NCBI RefSeq assembly: GCF_010093815.1
Contig: NW_022985554.1
Span: forward strand, 590,999-654,998
From: Pseudovirgaria hyperparasitica
Taxonomy: Eukaryota > Ascomycota > Dothideomycetes > Acrospermales > Acrospermaceae
Direction: 5' to 3'
Length of the DNA: 64,000 nt
The notes beneath the pieces are model-generated. The model made no database searches and was not told where the DNA came from. It saw only the letters and a list, made by a program, of their open reading frames with translations. The position numbers and the translations under genes are program-made. Position 1 is the stretch's first letter; the number at the start of each line of letters is the position of its first letter. Positions 56,496-64,000 of the stretch are shown in pieces.

Positions 56496-57711
56496 CTTTG
56501 CGTGGTATTGATCTTGCAGACGGACTGGTGCGACGGATCAAGACACCTTGGATTTTGCTGCTATTAAAATGTCATACAACTCACAAGACTTGAGAAGTTA
56601 CGTGGCACAGGAATAAGAAGTCAGGCACCTAGTAACGGATAGAGAGGTGCGGCGTGTCTATAGTCTATGACGAACAAGTAAAGAAAAGAAAAGATGATCC
56701 CCTGACATGACTCCCTGCAGAATGCATATCTATGAAAGTCCCTCATCCAAATATAAATTTAGTGATAGTCCATGATTAGTCGATTGTCACTTCACTCCGT
56801 GTATGCATCCCGCGGAACGTGCATGTGGCGGAGATGACCTATTGAAAGTCCGCTGGTAGGGGGACAAATCTCGAAGGAACAGCAGTTTGCTGACTCGGCT
56901 TACTCCGGACAAACTGAAAAGAAAACTGTGACTTTGTCATCTGCCAACAAGTTTATCTATCTAGTGCAAAGTCTCTAGTAGTCCATGGTCCTCGCTAAGT
57001 CGGTTCAAGCCACCACTCTAGGAAATACGAAGCGTTTATATCGACACGAATCATAATTTCCGTCTAAATCTATTGGGGCTTCGGTTTGGAAGAACGACCC
57101 ATGAGCTCAGACTTGGCAGGGCTATGAAAATTGCTCTCATCTACAAAAGAAATGCGATGTCCAACTTGCGGCGAGGCGAGGTGAGGCGAAGCCAGCTCCT
57201 GGATCCGATCGACCAGTATCCGGTAGGGCTGACAGCAGTATGTTGGTTTGGTCGTTACACACTATATATATCCATGGTGCGAGTGTTTAATGTTTACGTG
57301 AGCTCGTCGATCACCTACCGAGGGATTTAGTGTGTTATACAATGTGTTGGATTATGAGTTGATTTTAGATTGAGGTTGCGTGGGTAAAGGCCATTGGGTA
57401 GGCACATGGGCGGTCCTCCAGCCTGGAGAGACGCCAGTGCATCCGATGACTAATCACGGCAATATCACGGGCACAGGCATTCCTTGTCATAGGAGCCAAA
57501 ATTGGAAGAATAAACAAAACATAGTGGGCTTACAATGCGATGGAAATTGTTCGTGTTCATGCTACTCTGTACATTTGGAGTATTCAATGACATGACCCAT
57601 GTAAAACAACACTTATCGTTCCAGTATATCGACATTTCCCTCTCTGACTCTACCATGCATAAACCACTTTCGCGTACTTTATTTATGCCCTCCACTTTCC
57701 GCCACCGGCTT
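56496..57711. other. Intergenic, no convincing gene
   Basis: 1.2 kb between two minus-strand genes: upstream region of the FAD oxidoreductase and 3' flank of the long disordered-protein gene. Small unsupported frames only; GGCGAGGCGAGGTGAGGCGA repeats near 57170-57189. Confidence 0.4.
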
Positions 57712-60700
57712 TTATCTTTCCCGGCCGTCACTCCGATCTGTGTCGTAATCATCCGTGTCATCAGTCTCATTACCGTATTCGCGTCTCCGGCTGCGGCGAT
57801 GCTTGCGGTCACGGTGTCTGTCTGACCTGTCGTCGCGGTCTGAGTCGCGCTCGCGCTCTCGTTCGGCATATCTTTCATCATCTTTGCCGCTTTGTGTTAG
57901 CAGATTGGTCAGAACATTGGTGGCAAGGGAGGAGAAGCTGGTGGTATCACCACTGCGTTTGCTGTGTCCATGGTGCCTGGAAGAGGGGAGGTCCGGATTG
58001 GAGGTGGTGGGATCCGTGTAGTTGTCGCGAGAGTTGCGTTCCTTGAGACGACGTTGGTCTCTGTCACGGTCGCGATCGCTGTACGAATCGCGCTTGCGAT
58101 CTCGACTTTGGGATCGGTCGCGCAGGGTAGCAGGTTCTCGCTCTCTATCGCGGTGGCGGTGCGAAGACGACGGACGTTCTGGATCGAAGTTTGGCGCAAA
58201 GTCGGGCAACTTCTCTTTGGAACGCTCTTTTGTGCGACCGACGTCGCGCCCTAGCTGCATCACTTGGGTATCCTTTATCTTTCGCTTCTCGCGATCTTGG
58301 CGTGAAGGGTCGTTGGGAGCGTCGACACGGTGAACAGTGGCATTGCCAAGATCTACGTCGTTGATTGTATTGTCGGTTAGGCTACCGCGGCGGTCTTTCT
58401 TGGCGAATGGATTAAGAGCCTGTTTAAGGTCTCTCAATTTGCCGGCTCCAGATGTAGATGTTTCTAGGCGGACGTCAGGATGTGAGCGACCAAGACTACT
58501 CGAGCGCCGAAGATCCGACGAGGAGCGGGATTTCTTTGTCGATGGAGGTGCTTGAGACGCAAGCGTAGACACCTCGGAGGCGGCATAGTTGCCAGAAGGA
58601 CCACTGGGAGTCAGAAGTTGAAGACCCCTGACTGCGTTCGCGGCGTGTTCTTTGGCGATCTTCGCCGCAGGATCCTTGGCCGATGGTCCAGAGTACTCGT
58701 TGAGCTTGGTGTTGTATTCGACCAAAAAGTCGTCCCGGGCTTCCCCGCTCTTCCAGGCAGATGGGTCAAGGTCGATAAGACCAAGTGATGGATCAGAATG
58801 TAAGGGAGATTTGTATTTACCTCTATCATCGCCCTCCTCGCGCGCCTCCCTAATTTCCATCGTACGATCTGCCAACTTTTGGATATCGTCTTTCGATAAT
58901 ACACGGAGGACAATCACGCAATCGAGTCGTTCCTCGAACCGTTCTTTGGCCTCCTTGAGGGCTTCCGGGTTGACTAGACGGCGATCGATCCTGGTCCATC
59001 GTGCGTTTGGTGGAATATCTTTGCCCACCTTTGCGTCCTTTAGAGGGGCAACCCCCTCACGGATAGGATTGGGATCTTCTGGAAACTTCTCAGTTGGGCG
59101 GCGCAGTATGCCTCGGACTGGTGGTGAATTTTCTTTTGGAGGAGCAACGATGTTAATCCTTCTATCACGCTCCGGTTCACCATACTCTTCGGGATCCTGT
59201 ACAAGATGACGATCAAATACACCGCTAGAGCGATCGCCGGGTCGGTCAGATCTCGGGGGAACCCGACTGGGAGCATCTCTATCGCGGTGGTCACGTGGGG
59301 AATCATCTACAGGGTAAGCGCCTGGTGGTCCTGTGATCGGTGTGGGTGCTGTAGGTGCTCTCTCTACGTTGTAACGATCGTGTTCGATGCTATATCCTCG
59401 TTCACGACGTCTCCTTTCTCGGTCGGAGCCACTAGAGTCTCTGTCACTTGGAGGTGGCGGTTGTCTGACGACACCACGTTGCAGGTCAGCTTGTGCAGCC
59501 TGAACTCTGCGACGATAGTCTTCATCGGGATCAACGGGTTCTGACTTTTTCGAGTCTTGGCGCGAAGCCTCTCTCGCAACGTCTCGCTCGGCTTCGCGAT
59601 CGACATAGTGCCTTTCGCGGGTCATCATATCCATGCTGTCAGAAGACTGTTGCTGGGGCCTGGGGCGCTCAGGAATGGGCACTCTGTTGCGATCATCTGG
59701 CGCTTTTCTGTAGTCTTCTTGTGGTGGAGGTGGAGGTGGAGGAAGCTGCACTTTGCGTTCATCCAACCCTTTATCAGGTTGCGGCCCCCGTCGCTCATCT
59801 AAAAGACCTCTATCAGACACCAGCGGAGCTCGTCTCTCGTCAGGCACAGCTCGTCCAGCTGGCAGTGGCACCCTTCGCTCATCGGGTAAGCCTCGATCGG
59901 ACGGTGGTAGTTGCATTCGGCGTTCATCAGGGTAACCTCTGTCTATTGCCAGCGGTGGTCTGCGGTCGTCAGTATGTGATCTTTCCGGTGGTGGAATCGG
60001 CGGTGCTCGCCCAGCCATTGGCGGTATGCCCTGGTTGTCGACTGGCGGCGGCGGTGGAGGGGGAGGAAAGTCGCCAGGAGGAGCTGATTGAGGTGGACGA
60101 GGTACCCCCCCTCGATCATCCTCATACCGTCTATCATCTCTTCGATCGTCTCTGTCTTTTTCTTTCTTGTGCAAACCGTAACCGGCGGCAGCGGCAGCAG
60201 CAGTACCAGCTACGGCAGCGACAGGCAACAGACTGCCCCTGCCATCTTTGTCCCTATCATCACGGTCTCGGTCTCTGCGTGATTTGTCATCTCGTTCGTG
60301 ATAGCGGTCGTAATCACGACCACGATCCCTACCATGGTCCCTATCTCTGTCATCTCGGTCTCGATCACGTGGTCGATCCCTTTCTCGGTCCCGATCCCTG
60401 TCTTTGTGGTCACGCGGCTTATCGCGATAGTCCCGCTCTCGGTAACTTTCTCGGTCCAACTCCGGCGGCCAATCACGATCATCTCGCCGAACCTCTCGAC
60501 CGTCTCGTGAGGGCGGAGGAGGTATCGGCGGTGGAATAGAATCGATAGGCTGATAATTTCTCGGATCTGGAATCGAGAGGGGCTCTGCAACAGGTGGCTG
60601 TGGTGGATAGGTCGCTTGGCGGTCGACGCTTGGGTCCCGAGGATGTTTGTCTGTACTGCCGGTGCGAATACCGAATCCGCGCGTTGTTACATCAGGATCT

Positions 60701-61830
60701 TCGTAGGTAGAGCGACGGCGATGGTGGCGACCAGATGCTGGCTCATCATAAACCGTATCTCGATAGCGCTCTCGATCATCCCGAACCTGGTGAGCGCGGG
60801 GGCCGGGGGCAGGTAGCGCAGAATTCGATCTTGGCGGGACGTCCTGAGGTAGTATGTAGGGCTCTGGAAGATTGTCACGATAGACAGAAGTGTGCTCGAC
60901 ATCGCGCGGCCTTTCAGGAGCACGCTCTCGAGACGAAGTTCTGTGATGAATGTCCCTGTCAGTGTGCCGAAGACTGCCCGAACGACCTAATGCACTGCTG
61001 CCATTAATTTTGTCGAAGCCTCTCGTAGACACCGGCGGCCCGTATTCTCGCGCAGGCTTCATCGCGGGACCCGCAGTTTCAATAATCATACTAGATGGAC
61101 GAGAGCTTCGCTCCACACTATTCCGCCGAGGACGCCAGCTTGGTTCTGTTTCCGAGTACATTTTTGCGGGATCTGTGTAAGAATAGTAATCCTCTGTATC
61201 TCGAGGAGCAACTATGGGCGCAATGGGATAGTATTGCTGACGGCTACCGCCAATTTGCGCAGAGTGTCTGTTGCCAGTTCTTTCGACGCTGGGCCTGCGC
61301 TCTCTTCTGGGTTTTATGTCTTTCTCTTCTATTAGTCGAGATTGACCGTCATCGACGCTATAGACCTTCTTGTGTTCTCGCTTTGGAGCCGAAATGCTCG
61401 CAGAGTAGTCATGATCTCGACCTCTGTCGTCGTAATGTCTGGTGAGTGGACTGGATGGTCTGTCATTCTGGGTGTGTATGACAGCAACTGGACGGTGACG
61501 TGTGGAGAGATTGAGGCTCGGAGGTCTTCCAGCGTTGCCCTCCAAGGTTGAACGGCGCGGACGTCCAGAGTATGCGTCATAGCCTGCACTAGATCTGCTC
61601 AAAGAGCTGCCTCCCGTAGTCGAAGACGAGGACGGAGCATGTGTGAAATACTGAGATGCATGCGGCACGATCCTTTCTCCGCTAGCTCTTGGGTCTACAT
61701 ATTCTCGACTAGCTCTTGGGCCGCCATAATAATGGTCATAACCTCCCAACTGAGTTGCGGAAGCACGCCCAGAGTGGGCAATCCTACGACCACCAGGGGA
61801 GGCAGGTCGAGTATAATAGCGATCAGCCAT
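57712..61830 (-). CDS. Very long Arg/Asp-rich disordered protein with one conserved fungal domain
   Basis: An intron-less frame; with the start at MADRYYTRPASPGG (61830) it is 1372 residues; an in-frame ATG at 62022 would add 64. Composition is extreme: Arg, Asp, Ser, Pro with long DRDRDR/RERD tracts (about residues 455-520), a hydrophobic Ala-rich patch (VAAVAGTAAAAAAGYG, about 535-550), polyproline runs, and DERR repeats. The only folded-looking part is around residues 930-1010 (NARWTRIDRRLVNPEALKEA then ERLDCVIVLRVLSKDDIQ), which matches a domain of unknown function I recall from filamentous-fungal RD-rich proteins (possibly DUF8035; unchecked). The C-terminus repeats RDRD and RSRRREYG. 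Charge-alternating RD/RE tracts are known in splicing and membrane-scaffold proteins; function here is unknown. Confidence 0.85.
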   Translation of the reverse strand: MADRYYTRPASPGGRRIAHSGRASATQLGGYDHYYGGPRASREYVDPRASGERIVPHASQYFTHAPSSSSTTGGSSLSRSSAGYDAYSGRPRRSTLEGNAGRPPSLNLSTRHRPVAVIHTQNDRPSSPLTRHYDDRGRDHDYSASISAPKREHKKVYSVDDGQSRLIEEKDIKPRRERRPSVERTGNRHSAQIGGSRQQYYPIAPIVAPRDTEDYYSYTDPAKMYSETEPSWRPRRNSVERSSRPSSMIIETAGPAMKPAREYGPPVSTRGFDKINGSSALGRSGSLRHTDRDIHHRTSSRERAPERPRDVEHTSVYRDNLPEPYILPQDVPPRSNSALPAPGPRAHQVRDDRERYRDTVYDEPASGRHHRRRSTYEDPDVTTRGFGIRTGSTDKHPRDPSVDRQATYPPQPPVAEPLSIPDPRNYQPIDSIPPPIPPPPSRDGREVRRDDRDWPPELDRESYRERDYRDKPRDHKDRDRDRERDRPRDRDRDDRDRDHGRDRGRDYDRYHERDDKSRRDRDRDDRDKDGRGSLLPVAAVAGTAAAAAAGYGLHKKEKDRDDRRDDRRYEDDRGGVPRPPQSAPPGDFPPPPPPPPVDNQGIPPMAGRAPPIPPPERSHTDDRRPPLAIDRGYPDERRMQLPPSDRGLPDERRVPLPAGRAVPDERRAPLVSDRGLLDERRGPQPDKGLDERKVQLPPPPPPPQEDYRKAPDDRNRVPIPERPRPQQQSSDSMDMMTRERHYVDREAERDVAREASRQDSKKSEPVDPDEDYRRRVQAAQADLQRGVVRQPPPPSDRDSSGSDRERRRRERGYSIEHDRYNVERAPTAPTPITGPPGAYPVDDSPRDHRDRDAPSRVPPRSDRPGDRSSGVFDRHLVQDPEEYGEPERDRRINIVAPPKENSPPVRGILRRPTEKFPEDPNPIREGVAPLKDAKVGKDIPPNARWTRIDRRLVNPEALKEAKERFEERLDCVIVLRVLSKDDIQKLADRTMEIREAREEGDDRGKYKSPLHSDPSLGLIDLDPSAWKSGEARDDFLVEYNTKLNEYSGPSAKDPAAKIAKEHAANAVRGLQLLTPSGPSGNYAASEVSTLASQAPPSTKKSRSSSDLRRSSSLGRSHPDVRLETSTSGAGKLRDLKQALNPFAKKDRRGSLTDNTINDVDLGNATVHRVDAPNDPSRQDREKRKIKDTQVMQLGRDVGRTKERSKEKLPDFAPNFDPERPSSSHRHRDREREPATLRDRSQSRDRKRDSYSDRDRDRDQRRLKERNSRDNYTDPTTSNPDLPSSRHHGHSKRSGDTTSFSSLATNVLTNLLTQSGKDDERYAERERERDSDRDDRSDRHRDRKHRRSRRREYGNETDDTDDYDTDRSDGRER
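59755..59985 (-). repeat. Degenerate repeats in the coding sequence (DRG-DERR units)
   Basis: Five or six imperfect units of about 15 codons, each containing DERR preceded by DRG/GRA and followed by a proline-leucine step, inside the long disordered protein. Confidence 0.8.
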
Positions 61831-62862
61831 CGTGGAAGACGATGATGGAGGAGTCAGCGTGGTGGTGATGGTCAACCGAGGAGTCGAAACGGAGTGACGA
61901 TGCGATTGCCGTGGAACTGACAGAGTGGTCGGAGCTGAGTGCGGCGGAGGAGCCCGCGACTCGAGGAAAGCACTACCCATATCGATCATGTTAGAGGGAC
62001 ACGAACAAGCAGAAAAGGACATGAAGACGGATCACATCTCTGTGAGGAATAAAGAAGTGATTGTCAAGATTGACGTGCGGTGACAGAGGAAAGCAAGAAG
62101 ATGGAGATGCCTTACCCGGCAGTAAAAGGGTTGCAGGTCACTAGAGCTTGCGGAAATGCAACGGTGGTGCGCTGTCGAGTGGACCCAGGCAGTGCGAAGT
62201 TTGCGTGAAGTTATCCAGGAGCTTCCTTGCGAAGTGACCGGGAAGAAGTGGTCGAGGTTGTAGTAATCGGTCAGCTAAGCGTGATCAGCTGTGTAGCTCC
62301 GGCGAGATATGAGAGCCCAAACAAGAGCTTGGTTGGACATACAGAGAGCTCAGGCTCAGCCGAGTAGTAGTAAGCGAAGACGACAGGCGGTCAGAAGCAC
62401 GACAGACACTACGGTGGTGTTCTCGTGTTGTGGTGAGGCCGTGGTGGACCGGCAGGGCGGTGGAGTCACGTCCCGCCAAAGCACCAGACGAAACAACGAG
62501 CTTGAGCCAAAACAGGGCTCGATGGTTAATGCAGGGACTGGTGAAGCAGAGAACAGTAACCAGTGGGAGGTGCAGCAGATGTAAGAGCAGGCAATGCAAA
62601 AGTCAAAAGCAGGCGTCCGTGAGTAAAAGCATGCAGCCTTGGCCAGAGGCCGGTCAAGGATGGAGGTGGGTGGTGACCGGTATCATCGATGTATGACGGA
62701 GGTTGATTTTCTCAGGTTTTGGGTGTGGCTCCAGCGACTTCCAGCGTGCCGATACCTGGTTGACAGAGGATAAGGCTGGGTTTTTGTGTTGTGTTGTATT
62801 GTGTAGTAGTAGTGTAGAATGACAGACACAGGTGGTTGAGGGTTGAAGTAGCGAGACAGCAA

Positions 62863-62867
<5 letters not shown>

Positions 62868-62894
<27 letters not shown>
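62868..62894. repeat. (TG)n microsatellite
   Basis: Thirteen uninterrupted TG units, about 1 kb upstream of the start of the long disordered protein. Confidence 0.92.
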
Positions 62895-63644
62895 TGTTGT
62901 TGGCGGGATGGAGTCATCGTATAGCAGCACTACGAGTATTAACGAGAGCGTTGGGCGATGACATCTGACTTGCTCTCGCTAAGGAATTGGCTCCCTCCCC
63001 GCCCGGGCTTAGCGGGGGCTCGAGGGGCTTCGGGGGGTCTTTGGGGGGGCTTTAGGGGCCTGTTCGGCTGAGCCACAGCCATCATAGCGACAATTTAGCG
63101 ACCATACGCAGCGATAGTGACCCCACCACACCCCCCAAAAAACCCCCATCTGGCCTCCCAGTGCCACACACCACATTACCCTGCCCACTGTTGTTTTTCC
63201 ACTAATGCTGATTTATTCACTCGTTCACTTCTCACCACTAATACTACATGTACTTGCTTACTGCCTACGTAGCGGACTCGTACCTACATCCACGTACATA
63301 GCTCACATTCACATTCGCTCGCTTGTTGCCAATATGGGGAATATGCGAACATGACGCGCAGCTCGCTCTCCCACCTAGCTATTCTCCGCGCGCCCAACAA
63401 TATAGGCCATTTTCTCATAGCCAAGCAACTAAGACGATGGCCTCTAGACTTAACATAAGTAGTACTTATGCAAACTCGGTCACAGACAAACAATAGATAG
63501 AAAAATGAAGCCATTGGGCCGCAAATCAGCTTTTTAGCCGCCTGCCAATACCCAACAACACCAAGGAAACACAGGACGCAGAGCACTCCGAGCATCCAGC
63601 CAGGCCCACCCTTGCCCTTGCATCTCCATGTGTCTCTGGTAACA

Positions 63645-63689
63645 GTGACGGTGGTGACGATGGTGACGATGGTGACGATGGTGACGGTG
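63645..63689. repeat. Five tandem copies of a 9-bp unit
   Basis: Five units GTGACGATG/GTGACGGTG in a row: the outer two have GGTG, the inner three GATG. Confidence 0.92.
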
Positions 63690-64000
63690 CCCTCACTCGT
63701 CTCATGCTTGTTACATCTTCTTATCCCTGCCAGCGCTTTGGCAAACTGCCGATCCACAAGCCCTCGGCACTCTGTACACCCACCCACTGTCCTCACATCA
63801 CATCCCTAGGGTATAAGGTATATGATGAGGCTTCAGGCTACAACTCCGACTTGGCGTGCGCATTCGAATCAACTCGACTCGACTCTTCTGCAGCTCGCCG
63901 ACTGCTGCAAACCCAAGCCGAGGATTTCGCAGAGGTGGCCATCCAATATCAATGTGATGATGCAGAGTCCAGACAAGCAGAAGAAGCCGTGGAATTCTAG

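Larger units (their letters stand above)
61831..64000. other. Leader and low-complexity region at the right edge
   Basis: 2.2 kb upstream of the disordered-protein gene. It holds the (TG)n tract at 62868-62894, G/C-rich runs near 63000-63060 and the nine-base repeat at 63645-63689. A 170-codon minus frame (63284-63796) is a read-through of that repeat; a 98-codon plus frame ends with TAG at the last base of the window. Neither is convincing. Confidence 0.45.

Noticed and set aside
59493-60539. 348-codon plus-strand frame
   Set aside because: Antisense shadow of the Arg/Asp-rich protein; Cys/His/Leu-rich composition results from complementing RD codons.
63704-64000. 98-codon plus-strand frame ending exactly at the window edge
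   Set aside because: No family similarity; stop codon at the last base is coincidence unless an upstream exon is shown.

Overview
The window is nuclear DNA of a filamentous ascomycete (Pezizomycotina). Direct evidence: the genes are split by very short GT-AG introns (46-86 nt in most cases, often with a CTAAC or CTGAC branch-site match), there is a tRNA-Tyr with a short intron, and several proteins belong to fungal families: an NsdD-type GATA factor, a fungal SREBP, a YOX1-like homeodomain protein, Erv41 and the Rio1 kinase. A placement in Dothideomycetes fits the overall character but is only inference. There is no CRISPR array, rRNA gene or convincing transposon.

Layout. 1-9.99 kb is metabolic: a partial FAD oxidoreductase (-), a HAD phosphatase (+) convergent with a cupin protein (-), an Old-Yellow-Enzyme oxidoreductase (+), tRNA-Tyr(GTA) (-) and a three-exon MFS transporter (+). 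11-22.7 kb is a denser housekeeping block: a four-helix membrane protein (+), Rio1 kinase (-), a small dsRBD-like protein (+), a second HAD protein (+), Erv41 (-), two disordered hydrophilic proteins (-) and an NmrA-like protein (-). 25-40 kb holds three regulators set in unusually long non-coding flanks: a homeodomain protein (+), an SREBP (-) and NsdD (+). 40.1-46.5 kb has no convincing gene and is rich in CA/TG tracts and other low-complexity sequence.

46.5-49.8 kb encodes a four-exon secreted mosaic protein (-): Cys-rich N-terminal domains, a long Ser/Thr stalk, a phospholipase-A2-like Cys-rich core and a C-terminal beta-rich module. Then come an aminoglycoside-phosphotransferase-like kinase (-), a tandem pair of paralogous small proteins of unknown function (+,+), a four-exon FAD amine-oxidase-like enzyme (-), and a very long arginine/aspartate-rich disordered protein (-). 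The last 2.1 kb is leader and low-complexity sequence.

The genes do not form one pathway or a recognisable biosynthetic cluster. The most promising leads for something new are the tandem pair at 52.5-54.5 kb, whose conserved His and Cys positions suggest a permuted papain-like (NlpC/P60-LRAT) fold; the PLA2 mosaic; and a possible splicing-dependent start/uORF switch on nsdD. Exon boundaries were placed by hand from splice signals, reading frame and family motifs; none has been checked against transcripts.
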